Origin: Sulfuriroseicoccus oceanibius | GTDB taxonomy: Bacteria; Verrucomicrobiota; Verrucomicrobiia; Verrucomicrobiales; SLCJ01 | Direction: 5' to 3' | Length of the DNA: 64,000 bases | Assembly: GCF_010681825.2 (NCBI RefSeq) | Contig: NZ_CP066776.1 | Coordinates: forward strand, 992,001-1,056,000 | Shown: piece by piece, positions 44,985 through 58,242 of the stretch | How positions within the stretch are numbered: position 1 is the first letter of the stretch | Layout: every line of letters starts with the position of its first letter | Translations under genes and position numbers: made by a program | Notes under the pieces: generated by a model | What the model saw: only the letters and a program-made list of their open reading frames with translations | Told to the model about the DNA's origin: nothing | The model's database searches: none

Positions 44985-45683
44985 ATGGCTAACAAGCGAT
45001 CCAAGCGATACCAGAAGGCAGCCGCGCTCGTTGAAGAAGGGAAGTCCTACTCCCTTGTTGACGCAGCAGCGCTGATCAAGCAATTCCCGGCACCCAAGTT
45101 TGACCAGACCGTAACTCTGTCGTTCAAGCTCGGCGTGGACCCACGTAAGTCCGACCAGATGGTGCGTGGTACCTGCCCACTTCCAAATGGCAGCGGTAAG
45201 AACGTTGTGGTGGCAGTCTTTGCGACCGGTGAAGCTGCAGAAGCCGCCAAGGCAGCTGGTGCTGAGCACGTCGGATTCGAAGACCTCATCGAGAAGGTCA
45301 AAGGTGGATTCACCGACTTCGATGTGGCAATTGCTACCACCGACGCGATGGCAGAAGTGCGTAAGATCGCACGTGTTCTCGGACCTCGTGGTCTGATGCC
45401 TAACCCTAAGACCGGTACCGTGACCGACGACACCGCCAAGGCAATTGGTGAAGTCAAGGCTGGTCGTGTGGACTTCAAGCTCGACAAGAACGGCAACGTC
45501 TCCGCAACCGTGGGTCGTGCATCGTTCGAGCCTGAGAAGCTCGCTGAGAACGCATCGTCGCTCATCGATGCTGTGCTTCGCGCCAAGCCGGCATCCGCCA
45601 AGGGTGTGTACGTTCAGGCAGTGACCATGGCAGCGACCATGAGCCCGGGCGTTGAAATCGAACCTGCAGCATTCGTCCGCTAA
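44985..45683 (+). CDS. rplA: 50S ribosomal protein L1
   Basis: 232 residues: MANKRSKRYQKAAALVEEGK, FDQTVTLSFKLGVDPRKSDQ and LGPRGLMPNPKTGTVTDD. It forms the L1 stalk and is often an autogenous repressor of the L11-L1 operon. The short gap upstream (44896-44984) contains a GC-rich hairpin (GGGGTGATTACCCC). Normal length. Confidence 0.98.
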   Translation: MANKRSKRYQKAAALVEEGKSYSLVDAAALIKQFPAPKFDQTVTLSFKLGVDPRKSDQMVRGTCPLPNGSGKNVVVAVFATGEAAEAAKAAGAEHVGFEDLIEKVKGGFTDFDVAIATTDAMAEVRKIARVLGPRGLMPNPKTGTVTDDTAKAIGEVKAGRVDFKLDKNGNVSATVGRASFEPEKLAENASSLIDAVLRAKPASAKGVYVQAVTMAATMSPGVEIEPAAFVR

Positions 45684-45724
45684 TTCCGCCTCCGCGTGAA
45701 TTCAGCACATCACTAGAAATTGCT

Positions 45725-46234
45725 ATGAAACTGGAAAAACAAATTTTCGTCGACGAACTGCTCGAGCGCATCCAGGCGTCTCCATACCTCTTGGTTTTCG
45801 ACTACCAGGGATTGACCGTGGATGGTTTCGAGGAGCTGCGTAAGCGCCTCAAGGAAGTCGGTGCCAAAGGTACCGTCGCCAAGAACCGTCTCGTCAAGCG
45901 CTCGCTTCAGGCTGGTGACTTCCCTGATCTCTCGGAAGCGTTCGTGGGTCAGACCATGATCGTGACTGGTGAAGGGGAGATCCCTGCAGCAGCCAAGGTG
46001 CTCAAGAACTTCACCGCTGAGTTCAAGAAGCCGGTCTTCAAGGCTGGTGTTCTCGACGGCGATGTGATCGATGAGTCGCAGCTCAAGGCTCTTGCAGAGC
46101 TTCCAAGCCGCGAAGAGCTTCTTGCAAAGCTTCTCAGCGTTATCAACGCACCAGCGTCGAAACTCGTTCGCACCATCAACGAGCCGGCAGGCTCGCTCGC
46201 CCGCGTTCTCCAGGCATTCGCCGACAAGGGCTAA
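45725..46234 (+). CDS. rplJ: 50S ribosomal protein L10
   Basis: 169 residues: MKLEKQIFVDELLERIQASP, LLVFDYQGLTVDGFEELRK and VAKNRLVKRSL, with the C-terminal L7/L12-binding helix INEPAGSLARVLQAFADKG. It is the base of the L7/L12 stalk. The 5' gap to rplA is only 41 bp, so a classical long L10 leader is absent unless it lies within rplA. Confidence 0.97.
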   Translation: MKLEKQIFVDELLERIQASPYLLVFDYQGLTVDGFEELRKRLKEVGAKGTVAKNRLVKRSLQAGDFPDLSEAFVGQTMIVTGEGEIPAAAKVLKNFTAEFKKPVFKAGVLDGDVIDESQLKALAELPSREELLAKLLSVINAPASKLVRTINEPAGSLARVLQAFADKG

Positions 46235-46258
46235 TACGCGTTATCAATTTGAACAGAT

Positions 46259-46370
46259 GGCGGTCCGAGCCAATCGTTCGGGCCGCTTGATTAAAATCAG
46301 GTTCCTTGTCGGGGCGGCAGCCGTCGCCCTTAAACCTTCCGGGGCTCCGGGAACCGACAACACCAAAAAT
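46259..46370 (+). promoter_or_regulatory. Structured rplJ-rplL spacer
   Basis: Two hairpins can form: GCGGTCCGAGC with GTTCGGGCCGC (46259-46287), and GGTTCC...GGGAACC (about 46301-46357) enclosing GGGCG/CGCCC. There is no ORF. It may adjust L12 expression over L10 (L12 is needed in several copies per ribosome). Confidence 0.5.
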
Positions 46371-46377
46371 AAATATT

Positions 46378-46758
46378 ATGGCAGATCTAGCTAAAATCGC
46401 AGAAGAATTGGGCAAGCTTACCGTGCTTGAAGCAGCTGAGCTTGTGAAGACCCTTGAAGAAGAGTGGGGCGTGAGCGCCGCAGCTCCTGTGGCAGTTGCA
46501 GCAGCCGGCGGTGCCGCTGGTGGCGAAGCAGCCGCTGAAGAGAAGACCGAGTTCGACGTTATCCTTGCTGAAGCAGGTGGTAACAAGATCGCTGTCATTA
46601 AGGAAGTGCGCGGCGTTGTCGCAGGCCTTGGCCTTGCAGACGCTAAGAAGCTCGTTGAGAGCGCTCCAGCACCACTCAAAGAAGGTGCCAGCAAGGAAGA
46701 AGCCGAAGAGATCAAGAAGAAGCTCGAAGGCGCTGGTGCCAAGGTCGAAATCAAGTAA
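46378..46758 (+). CDS. rplL: 50S ribosomal protein L7/L12
   Basis: 126 residues: [20 protein letters not shown], an Ala/Gly hinge ([20 protein letters not shown] region), and the C-terminal domain [40 protein letters not shown]. It is present in multiple copies on the stalk and recruits translation GTPases. Start ATG at 46378 is the conserved one. Confidence 0.98.
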   Translation: MADLAKIAEELGKLTVLEAAELVKTLEEEWGVSAAAPVAVAAAGGAAGGEAAAEEKTEFDVILAEAGGNKIAVIKEVRGVVAGLGLADAKKLVESAPAPLKEGASKEEAEEIKKKLEGAGAKVEIK

Positions 46759-46779
46759 TTCATTTCGTACTTTCACCAT

Positions 46780-46832
46780 TGTTGCGGGCGGGTCGGCACG
46801 AGTTGCCGGCCCGTACCGCAACATTTTTTTGT
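46780..46832 (+). terminator. Strong hairpin with T-run between rplL and rpoB
   Basis: TGTTGCGG-GCGGGTCGGC pairs with GCCGGCCCGT-ACCGCAACA, then TTTTTTT. This is a textbook intrinsic terminator, 20 nt after rplL. In E. coli an attenuator lies at the same place and lets only part of transcription reach rpoBC. Confidence 0.85.
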
Positions 46833-47312
46833 GCTTAAAAGAGAATTCCAGTCGACAAGTGCTGGATTTCGATGTTGATTGCACACTGTCCGGCGGCCTG
46901 ATCAGCTCCGGATTTCCTTGTAATCGGGTGTTGTTGCCCGGTTCGGAGCCAATTTCAGCCCGTTTGAACTCTGAAAATTAGCGCAATTCATCAGAAACTG
47001 GTTCTGTAAAAACGAACGCCATTAGAAGCCGACAGGAGACCTATGTACTTCTGGACGGCGTTTTGTCGTCTCTAAGCAACACCCCCTCAATTTCCGCCTC
47101 TGTTTTCCACTGGACATCGTCCGCTGGGATGCCGGGGAAGTCGTCCCAACTCCTGGATGTGAATCCGAGATGCGGGGTGGCGTCAATCCAATTTCCTGGG
47201 AGAAGATCCTCCGCCACCTGACCACGTACCAGATCGTGGAGCGGGCAGTGGAGGATGGTCCCCCCGGACCCACACCACCCAATAACAACGAGCCCGCAAC
47301 GACTACGCGATT
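46833..47312 (+). other. rpoB leader region, no gene
   Basis: 480 bp from the rplL terminator to the rpoB ATG. Short frames on both strands have no motif. It probably carries the rpoBC promoter; TTGATTGCACACTGTCCGG near 46874 is a loose -35 candidate without a good -10. Nothing stronger is visible. Confidence 0.5.
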
Positions 47313-50300
47313 ATGTCGGAACGCAAATACTTCGGAAAAATCAAAGAGGTTCTCGAACCACCAAACCTCATCGAGGTCCAACTCAGCTCCTACGAGGAAT
47401 TCCTGCAGAAGGATGTTCCTCCAACCGAAAGAAAAGTCGTGGGCTTGCACGCTGTTTTCAGCGAAGTGTTCCCGATCGACAGCTACGACGAGAAAGTAAA
47501 GCTTGAGTATGTCGCCTATGAGGTGCGCAAGCCGAAGTTGACGTCGCTGGAGTCGTTGCGTGAGGGTGAAACCTTCTCCGCTCCGCTTTACGTGACCTTC
47601 CGTCTTACCGACGAGTCCGGCTCGAAGGAAGAGAAGGTGTACATGGGCGAGCTCCCACTGATGACCCGCCGCGGTACCTTCGTGATCAACGGAGCCGAGC
47701 GCGTGATCGTGTCCCAGTTGCACCGTTCGCCTGGTATCAGCTTTGAGACCGAGCGTCACTTGAATGGCAAGTTGTTGCACTCGTTCCGCATCATCCCTGA
47801 CCGCGGATCGTGGTTGGAAGTGCAGTTCGACATCAACGACCTGCTCTACGTTTACCTCGACCGTCGCCGTCGCCGCCGTAAGTTCCTTGCGACCACGTTC
47901 ATGCGTGCGCTTGGTTTCTCGAGCAACGACGACATCGTCAAGCAGTTCTACAGCACCCGCAAATTGCGCCTCACCTCGAAGCTCGAGGAGGCTGATTTGG
48001 CTGACAAGCTTCCGTTCAACGACATCCTTGATGGCGAGAACGTGATTGCCAAGGCATTCGAGCAGCTCACCCCTGGTGTGGTTGCCCAGTTGATGGCATT
48101 GGGTCACAAGTCGGTGGAGATCATCGAAGCGTCCGAGGACGACCTTTTGGTCAAGTCCCTCAAGAAGGATCCGGCGACCAACGAAGAGGAAGCTCTCAAA
48201 GACATCTACCGCCGTTTGCGTCCTGGTGATCCTCCGACAACCGCCAACGCCCGTGCGTTGCTCAAGCGTCTCTTCTTCGATCCGAAGAAGTACGACCTGA
48301 CCCGTGTTGGTCGTTACAAGATCAACCAGAAGCTTGACCTCAACGTCGACGAAGACGAGCGCATCATCACGTCCGATGACTTCATCGCCGCGACCAAGTA
48401 CCTGCTCTCGCTCAAGCGTGGAACCGGTATCCTCGACGACATCGACCACCTCGGTAGCCGCCGCGTGCGTGCCGTGGGTGAATTGCTTGGCAACCAGTGC
48501 CGTGTCGGTCTCGCCCGTACCGAGCGTTTGGTCAAAGAGCGCATGACGCTGATCGACCAGCAGTACGAGTCGCTGAGCCCGTCGAAGCTCGTCAACCCGA
48601 AGGCACTTAGCGCCGTCGTGCGTGACTTCTTCGGTCGTTCGCAGCTGAGTCAGTTCATGGACCAGACCAACCCTCTGGCCGAGTTGACCCACAAGCGTCG
48701 TCTTTCGGCTCTCGGACCTGGTGGTCTGAACCGTGACCGTGCCGGCTTCGAAGTGCGAGACGTTCACCCGTCGCACTACGGACGTGTCTGCCCGATTGAG
48801 ACTCCGGAAGGACCGAACATTGGTCTGATCAACTCGATGAGCTCGTTTGCTCGCATCAACGAGTTCGGATTCATTGAGACTCCATACCGCAAGGTCACCA
48901 AGGATGGCAAGGTCACCAGCAAGATCGAGTACCTTACCGCTGACCAGGAAGAGAAGTATCTCATTGCCCAGGCGAACAACAAACTCAACGAGGACGGCAC
49001 CTTCGTCAGCGAGCGCATCACCGCTCGTGAGCGTGGTGAGTTCATCGAAGTGGACCCAACCACCGTCGACTACATGGACGTCAGTCCGAAGCAGTTGGTG
49101 TCGGTGGCTGCGGCCATGATTCCATTCCTCGAGCACGATGACGCCAACCGCGCATTGATGGGCTCGAACATGCAGCGCCAGGGTGTGCCACTTTTGACAA
49201 GTGACGCGCCATTGGTGGGAACCGGCATGGAAGCCAAGGCTGCCCGCGATTCGCGTGCCGTCGTAGTTTCCGAGGCCAAGGGCAAAGTCGCGGCATCCAC
49301 CGCCGAGGTGATCGTCACCAGCCCGGACGGCAAGTTGCCAATCTCCGACCGTGAGTTCCTCTCGGCACCTGAGAAGCTCAAGAGCGATCCTGAGAAGGGG
49401 CTCTACGTTTACCCACTGCGCAAGTTCATGCGCTCGAACGCAGGTACCTGCATCAACCAGAAGCCGATCGTCAAGCGTGGCGACCGCGTGAAGGTGGGTG
49501 ATGTGCTGGCAGACGGCCCGAACACCGAAAACGGTGAGCTGGCAATCGGCCGCAACGTGCTCGTCGCGTTCATGCCATGGAACGGATACAACTTCGAGGA
49601 CGCCATCACCATTTCCGAGCGCGTCGTGAAGGAAGACATCTACACCTCGATCCACATCAGTGAGTTCGAAGTGGCTGCCCGTGACACCAAGCTTGGACCT
49701 GAAGAGATCACCCGCGACATCCCGAACGTCGGTGAGGAAGCTCTGAAGAACCTTGGTCACGACGGCGTGGTCCGCGTGGGTGCCGAGGTCAAGCCTGGCG
49801 ACATCCTCGTCGGTAAGATCACTCCTAAGAGCGAAACCGAGCTGGCTCCAGAAGAGCGACTCCTCCGTGCGATCTTCGGTGAGAAGGCTGCAGACGTGAA
49901 GGACACCTCGCTGCGCGTCCCATCGGGTTGCACCGGTATCGTGATGGACGTTCGCGTCTCGTCGCGCATCGCTGGTCCTAAGGATCGCAAGCCATCGAGC
50001 GAGAGCAAGAAGGCGCTCAAGCAGATCAACGAAGAGTACAACAAGAAGAAGACCGAGCTTACCGATCAGCTGACCGAGAAGCTCTCCGACATCCTTCTTG
50101 GGGAGAAGATCCCACTTGACGTGGTCAATGGGCAGACCGGCGAGATCGTGATCCCTGCAAACCGCAAGATCACCAAGACGCTGCTGCGCAAGTTGGCATC
50201 GATCTACGACAGCATCGACATCGACCCAAGCCCGATCCGCAACAAGATCTTCGAGATCGTCGACGGCTTCCAGAGCAAGTTCGAAGACCTCGACGTTGAT

Positions 50301-51230
50301 CGTGAGCGCGCCCTCGACCGAGTTGAGAGCGGCGACGAGATCGAGCCAGGTGTGGTCAAGTCCGTTAAAGTCTATGTCGCCGCCAAGCGTAAGCTTTCGG
50401 TGGGTGACAAGATGGCAGGACGTCACGGTAACAAGGGTGTGGTCGCTAAGATCGTTCCTGAAGAAGACATGCCGTTCCTCGACGACGGAACTCCAGTGGA
50501 CATCTGCTTGAACCCACTGGGCGTGCCATCGCGAATGAACGTGGGTCAGGTTCTTGAGACACACCTCGGTGTGGCTGCCAAGGCACTTGGCTTCACCGTG
50601 GCGACTCCGGTCTTCGACGGTATCCCTGAGAGCAAGATCTGGGAGTACCTCTCCGAGGCCAAGAAGGTCGACGGTGTGAAGATGATCGGTGACAACGGTG
50701 TGGCGCGTGAGCGTTTGCCGGATGAGCCGGAAGGACAGAGCTACACATGGATCGGTGACGGCAAGGATGGCTCGACCGGCGGTAAATCGACACTTTACGA
50801 CGGTCAGACCGGTGACAAGATCCACCAGCCAGTGGTGGTCGGATACATCTACATGCTCAAGCTCGGCCACTTGGTTGCCGACAAGATCCACGCCCGTGCG
50901 GTTGGTCCGTACAGCCTCGTGACCCAGCAGCCGTTGGGTGGTAAGGCGCAGTACGGTGGCCAGCGATTCGGTGAGATGGAAGTGTGGGCACTGGAAGCAT
51001 ACGGCGCCGCCTACTTGCTCCAGGAATTGCTCACGGTGAAGTCCGACGACGTGCAAGGTCGTACCCGGATCTACGAGGCAATCGTCAAGGGCGACAACAA
51101 CCTCGAGGCCGGTACACCGGAATCGTTCAACGTTCTCATCAAGGAGATGCAGGCGCTCGGACTCGACGTCCGTCCGGAGGCATCGACCAAGTCGGAGGCG
51201 GACGAAGCCATCGACATCCTGTCTGCATAA
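47313..51230 (+). CDS. rpoB: DNA-directed RNA polymerase subunit beta
   Basis: 1305 residues. The rifampicin region reads [20 protein letters not shown] and [20 protein letters not shown], wild type at the usual D, H and S positions, followed by [19 protein letters not shown]. The C-terminal part has [20 protein letters not shown] and [19 protein letters not shown]. Slightly shorter than E. coli (1342), as lineage inserts differ. The start ATG follows a long untranslated leader. rpoC follows 84 nt later. Confidence 0.98.
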   Translation: MSERKYFGKIKEVLEPPNLIEVQLSSYEEFLQKDVPPTERKVVGLHAVFSEVFPIDSYDEKVKLEYVAYEVRKPKLTSLESLREGETFSAPLYVTFRLTDESGSKEEKVYMGELPLMTRRGTFVINGAERVIVSQLHRSPGISFETERHLNGKLLHSFRIIPDRGSWLEVQFDINDLLYVYLDRRRRRRKFLATTFMRALGFSSNDDIVKQFYSTRKLRLTSKLEEADLADKLPFNDILDGENVIAKAFEQLTPGVVAQLMALGHKSVEIIEASEDDLLVKSLKKDPATNEEEALKDIYRRLRPGDPPTTANARALLKRLFFDPKKYDLTRVGRYKINQKLDLNVDEDERIITSDDFIAATKYLLSLKRGTGILDDIDHLGSRRVRAVGELLGNQCRVGLARTERLVKERMTLIDQQYESLSPSKLVNPKALSAVVRDFFGRSQLSQFMDQTNPLAELTHKRRLSALGPGGLNRDRAGFEVRDVHPSHYGRVCPIETPEGPNIGLINSMSSFARINEFGFIETPYRKVTKDGKVTSKIEYLTADQEEKYLIAQANNKLNEDGTFVSERITARERGEFIEVDPTTVDYMDVSPKQLVSVAAAMIPFLEHDDANRALMGSNMQRQGVPLLTSDAPLVGTGMEAKAARDSRAVVVSEAKGKVAASTAEVIVTSPDGKLPISDREFLSAPEKLKSDPEKGLYVYPLRKFMRSNAGTCINQKPIVKRGDRVKVGDVLADGPNTENGELAIGRNVLVAFMPWNGYNFEDAITISERVVKEDIYTSIHISEFEVAARDTKLGPEEITRDIPNVGEEALKNLGHDGVVRVGAEVKPGDILVGKITPKSETELAPEERLLRAIFGEKAADVKDTSLRVPSGCTGIVMDVRVSSRIAGPKDRKPSSESKKALKQINEEYNKKKTELTDQLTEKLSDILLGEKIPLDVVNGQTGEIVIPANRKITKTLLRKLASIYDSIDIDPSPIRNKIFEIVDGFQSKFEDLDVDRERALDRVESGDEIEPGVVKSVKVYVAAKRKLSVGDKMAGRHGNKGVVAKIVPEEDMPFLDDGTPVDICLNPLGVPSRMNVGQVLETHLGVAAKALGFTVATPVFDGIPESKIWEYLSEAKKVDGVKMIGDNGVARERLPDEPEGQSYTWIGDGKDGSTGGKSTLYDGQTGDKIHQPVVVGYIYMLKLGHLVADKIHARAVGPYSLVTQQPLGGKAQYGGQRFGEMEVWALEAYGAAYLLQELLTVKSDDVQGRTRIYEAIVKGDNNLEAGTPESFNVLIKEMQALGLDVRPEASTKSEADEAIDILSA

Positions 51231-51313
51231 CTCAATCCACGCCGGTAGCGCCCGGCGGCTCACCCAGCCGCCGGGCGCGTGCCGCAACCTGAAATTCTAT
51301 TACTTCTGAACAA

Positions 51314-55465
<4,152 letters not shown>

Positions 55466-55495
55466 TCCGGCTCTCTAGCTGAAAAACTCAAACCG

Positions 55496-55535
55496 GCCGG
55501 GCCGCGGAGTCTCTCTCCGCGGCCCGGCTTTTTTG
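55496..55535 (+). terminator. Intrinsic terminator of rpoBC
   Basis: GCCGGGCCGCGGAG-TCTCT-CTCCGCGGCCCGGC, a perfect 14-bp stem, then TTTTTTG, 30 nt after the rpoC stop. A diverged second copy of this terminator and its flank occurs at 56337-56650. The rest of the gap to the next ORF (to 55837) has no supported gene. Confidence 0.95.
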
Positions 55536-55837
55536 TGCTCCGCGCATTTGTGGTGAGAGGGGCAGTCAGTTAGACCACGAGCCCAAGTAGTTGCTGAATC
55601 CAGTGTGGGATCTGTAGTACCCTGGAGGTGTGGTGATTCGGGCGAAAACGCGTGGAATCCGTCTATCTGAGGGACAATCAGCGGGAATTGATGGAGGCGG
55701 GGTGAAATGGCTTGCCGATGAACTGTCGGGTGCGCAATGTATCGCGGATGGTTAGAAATGATGCATGTCCGCGGTTTTCCTGGTCGAAATCATGGCAGTT
55801 TAGTTCTGAAGTTTTACCGGCATTTTAAATTGGGTTT

Positions 55838-56314
55838 ATGGTCGGTCATTGTGTATTAGAGTATCGGTATTCGTGGTTACAAGAAATTGTAACCGCTGCT
55901 GGGTGCGCGCTTGTCGCTTGCGTGTTTTTTTTGTGTTCGCGTGAGTGGGGGTGGATGTTGATTCCTGGAGGGGGGTTCCTGTGTTTGTTTTTTTACACCG
56001 TATGCACCTTTAGGAGACGTGGCAGGTTTTTCGTTCGTATTGAAGGAGATTGTCTTGAGTATGGTGATAACTTGCGAGTGAAGTCCATTGAGCTTTCCTC
56101 GATTACCAAGGTGATATATCGCAGTGTGCCTGAGCATTCTTCAATATACATACATAGAGATCGATCAGAATGTGTCGAGCTTGATGGCCGATGGATTCTC
56201 TTGGGTGGAGGGTTTGTAGAGGAGTTTCTTTGGTATTTTGAGAAAGAGGGGAAGCTCAGCATCACCGATAAAGATCGTGGGTGGTTGGAGGATAGGTGGA
56301 AGAGAAAAATTTAG
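55838..56314 (+). CDS. Unrecognised small membrane protein (two helices plus PH-like domain)
   Basis: 158 residues starting MVGHCVLEYRYSW. Two hydrophobic helices near residues 17-35 and 38-55 (VTAAGCALVACVFFLC; GWMLIPGGGFLCLFFYTVC) are followed by a soluble beta-rich domain (RRGRFFVRIEGDCLEYGDNL, RVKSIELSSITKVIYRSVP) that looks like a bacterial PH-type fold, then a helical end. No family named. Base composition is clearly more AT-rich than rpoC or tuf, suggesting foreign origin. It sits between the rpoBC terminator and that terminator's duplicated copy. Confidence 0.6.
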   Translation: MVGHCVLEYRYSWLQEIVTAAGCALVACVFFLCSREWGWMLIPGGGFLCLFFYTVCTFRRRGRFFVRIEGDCLEYGDNLRVKSIELSSITKVIYRSVPEHSSIYIHRDRSECVELDGRWILLGGGFVEEFLWYFEKEGKLSITDKDRGWLEDRWKRKI

Positions 56315-56320
56315 TGGAGA

Positions 56321-56343
56321 AATGACTGCAGGTGTCAAGTGAG
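56321..56343 (+). repeat. 23-bp junction sequence, copy 1
   Basis: Begins AATGACTGCAGGTGTCAAGT and ends with GAG; identical over all 23 bases to 57918-57940. It sits immediately before the duplicated post-rpoC terminator segment. It is not found at the original rpoC end. Confidence 0.75.
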
Positions 56344-56650
56344 ACCCTAGCTAGAAACTCAAACCGGCCGGGCCGCGGATACTCTCTCCGCGGCCCGGCT
56401 TTTTTATGCCCCGTGCATTCGAGGTGGTGGGGCTAGTCAGTGAGACGACGAACCCAAGTGGTTGCTGTAGTCAGTGTTGGATTCGAGCTGGCGAAATCGG
56501 ATGGGAATCGTCCATGAGGCGCAGTATCAGCGGGAAATGATGGAGGCTAGGTGAAACGGCTTGCCGATGATCTGTCGGGTGTGCAGAGTGTCGCGGATGG
56601 TTAGAAATTATGCGTGTCCTGATTCTGGTCCTAATAGCCATGTTAATTTA
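56337..56650 (+). repeat. Diverged duplicate of the region after rpoC
   Basis: Aligns with about 55474-55800: both share CTAGCTGAAA/CTAGCTAGAAA, AACTCAAACCGGCCGGGCCG, the terminator stem, CCGTGCATTCG versus CCGCGCATTTG, CAGTCAGTTAGAC versus TAGTCAGTGAGAC, AAGTGGTTGCTG versus AAGTAGTTGCTG, ATCAGCGGGAA, TTGCCGATGA.CTGTCGGGTG and TCGCGGATGGTTAGAAAT. By eye identity is around 75-80% with some deletions. The copy lies downstream of the first accessory ORF and upstream of the second group. Confidence 0.85.
56367..56406 (+). terminator. Duplicated rpoBC-type terminator
   Basis: GCCGGGCCGCGGA-TACTCTC-TCCGCGGCCCGGC then TTTTTT; the stem has been kept intact while its surroundings have diverged, so it probably still works, for the 158-residue ORF. 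Confidence 0.9.
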
Positions 56651-56656
56651 GATGTT

Positions 56657-56842
56657 ATGCCGTTTGTGTGGGCGTTGCAGTTGGATGGTACTCCAGCTCA
56701 GGGCGAGAAAGGTATAGTTCCGAACTACAAAGAAATTGATCAGTCGATTATGCACGAAGGGTGTTGTATTGGGGAGTATCTCAAGCTGCGTCCACCAATC
56801 GCTAATGATAAGCTGGAGCTTGCACCTGGGAATTGTCCATGA
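56657..56842 (+). CDS. Small unrecognised ORF coupled to the following gene
   Basis: 61 residues from the ATG at 56657 (MPFVWALQLDGTPAQGEKG, then IVPNYKEIDQSIMHEGCCIG and EYLKLRPPIANDKLELAPGN) with normal amino acid balance. Its TGA overlaps the ATG of the next gene (ATGA), which supports translation. A longer frame from 56561 begins inside the duplicated segment. No family is recognised. Confidence 0.45.
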   Translation: MPFVWALQLDGTPAQGEKGIVPNYKEIDQSIMHEGCCIGEYLKLRPPIANDKLELAPGNCP

Positions 56843-57768
56843 AATACACATTAATAAGTATCGTTCTCCTAGTTGCAGGTTTTCTGGGGTGGTGGCTGCT
56901 CAGTTTGGAGCCCAAAGGGAATCCAATAGCGGTTATTCAGGACGCAGATGAGCAAATTGCTTCTTCACTTCCTGACGAGGGGGTAATAGCTAGAGCAGCA
57001 GCAGCAGATGGCGAGAGTAGAATTAGAACGTTATGGGAAAAACACGTATATCCCCAACGATTGAAAGTTGCTGACGTTGACTTTCCTGTGGTGTTTGAGG
57101 GAGATGTCCCTGAGGAGCTTAAGCAGGTGATACTATCTGATGTTCATATGATTTATGGTCATATGGAAAGTCACGAGATTTACGAGCTTCATAACGAGAT
57201 CTCGGTTGGAGGTGGGAATATAGTGCTCACTAAAAGGCTCGGTTTTAGAGGGCGCGGGCGGCATTGGCCTGAAAAACATCAGGGGGCTTTTGGAGGTATC
57301 GCAATGCTAGATAGCGAAGATACAGTGGTTTTCCCCAAACAGCTTACTGATCATTATGAGTTAGCATGGCGCGCAAGGAATGACGCCCCTGCAAAATACG
57401 AGAAGCTTGAAATATTTATCGATTGGTTGAATTCCGCCTCAATGGAGGAGTTGGGCGCAGATAATCCGTACTGGTTGTACGGATACGATGGTGTGTCTGA
57501 CGAGAATCCAGAGTTAGCTGCTGAAATGAGAGCTCGTCTGTTGGGTGACGATAGGAGTGTCTTGAAGTTTCGCCATCCCAGTATTCTGGAGTTCACGTAT
57601 GTAGATCAGGAGGTCTTGAAAAAGGATAAGGCCGAAGGGCAGCTTCCTGTCGGAGTCACACTAGCTGACGGATTCTATTTGGATCAGAGTAACGTCCCTG
57701 TTCAGCAAGCTCTCTATTTGTATCATGGTGGCAAGTGGTACATAGCGTTTGCTCCCCCTGGAACCTGA
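56839..57768 (+). CDS. Unrecognised exported/membrane-anchored protein
   Basis: 309 residues: one N-terminal helix (MKYTLISIVLLVAGFLGWWL, then LSLEPKG), so it is either anchored or exported. The rest is soluble with segments FPVVFEGDVPEELKQVILSD, EISVGGGNIVLTKRLGFRG, YELAWRARNDAPAKYEKLEI and a C-terminal QQALYLYHGGKWYIAFAPPG. No domain is recognised. Composition is AT-richer than the flanking core genes. It is the second accessory gene in the patch between rpoC and the rpoC fragment; coupled to the small ORF upstream. Confidence 0.6.
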   Translation: MKYTLISIVLLVAGFLGWWLLSLEPKGNPIAVIQDADEQIASSLPDEGVIARAAAADGESRIRTLWEKHVYPQRLKVADVDFPVVFEGDVPEELKQVILSDVHMIYGHMESHEIYELHNEISVGGGNIVLTKRLGFRGRGRHWPEKHQGAFGGIAMLDSEDTVVFPKQLTDHYELAWRARNDAPAKYEKLEIFIDWLNSASMEELGADNPYWLYGYDGVSDENPELAAEMRARLLGDDRSVLKFRHPSILEFTYVDQEVLKKDKAEGQLPVGVTLADGFYLDQSNVPVQQALYLYHGGKWYIAFAPPGT

Positions 57769-57917
57769 TCTTTGAACGGTTCGCAAACTATGTCGTTTGT
57801 TGGCGCGAGACGGTTGGAGATGTGTGAGAGTTTGTACGAACGCATCATGTTTTTTTGATAAGCGATCATCCAGCCACCATTTGAGTCAGCTTGCCTGCTG
57901 AGACCGTTGTTAAAGGA

Positions 57918-57940
57918 ATGACTGCAGGTGTCAAGTGAGC
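57918..57940 (+). repeat. 23-bp junction sequence, copy 2
   Basis: Identical over 23 bases to 56321-56343, and directly joined to the duplicated rpoC fragment. CCCT follows both copies, directly here and after one extra A in copy 1. Confidence 0.75.
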
Positions 57941-57941
57941 C

Positions 57942-58090
57942 CTTTGGGGCGACGAGGTCGAGAAGAGCACCTTCGAGTGCATTAACCGCGAGGTCATCGA
58001 AGAAGGTGGTAAGCCTGCTGAAGGCGTGCCAGTCCTCCTCGGGATCACCAAGGCGTCGTTGGAGATCGAGTCGTTCATTTCGGCGGCTTG
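57942..58090 (+). pseudogene. 149-bp internal fragment of rpoC
   Basis: Matches 55090-55238 without gaps, about ten mismatches. In the rpoC frame it reads [20 protein letters not shown] then [20 protein letters not shown] and ends at a TGA just at the end of the match (SFISAA-stop). A stop also precedes it in frame, so it cannot be expressed as RpoC. Some changes alter amino acids (Q to E, R to C, E to V), consistent with relaxed selection. Confidence 0.9.
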
Positions 58091-58155
58091 AGCCGTCGAG
58101 TGGGATCTTGGCGTTGCTGGGCTTGCGTGTGTTGATGCGCCGGAGACGATCGTAG
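58088..58155 (+). pseudogene. Remnant of a PEP-CTERM C-terminal tail
   Basis: Directly after the rpoC fragment, the frame reads [17 protein letters not shown] then RRRRS and stop: a (P)EP motif, a hydrophobic helix and an Arg cluster, the layout of an exosortase sorting signal (compare VPEPSAAGLALCGGLGLML in the gene at 37204). There is no body or start codon, so it is the end of a lost gene. A shared CGGCTTGAG-like junction joins it to the rpoC piece. Confidence 0.6.
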
Positions 58156-58192
58156 TTTTCCCTTTTCCCGGAAAGTGACGATGACCCAAAGA

Positions 58193-58225
58193 AATGCCCC
58201 CGTCGGATGATCCGATGGGGGCATT
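58193..58225 (-). terminator. Terminator of the barrel/Pro-rich operon
   Basis: AATGCCCCC-GTCGGATGATCCGAT-GGGGGCATT with an inner TCGGA/TCCGA pairing; on the minus strand it is followed by TCTTTGGG. It ends 18 nt after the stop of the Pro-rich gene and may act in both directions. Confidence 0.8.
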
Positions 58226-58242
58226 GTTGTGTTCAATTGTGA

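Noticed and set aside
47022-51287. 1421-codon minus-strand open frame opposite rpoB
   Set aside because: It mirrors the codon structure of rpoB; the rpoB protein is unmistakable and the antisense frame has no recognisable domain.
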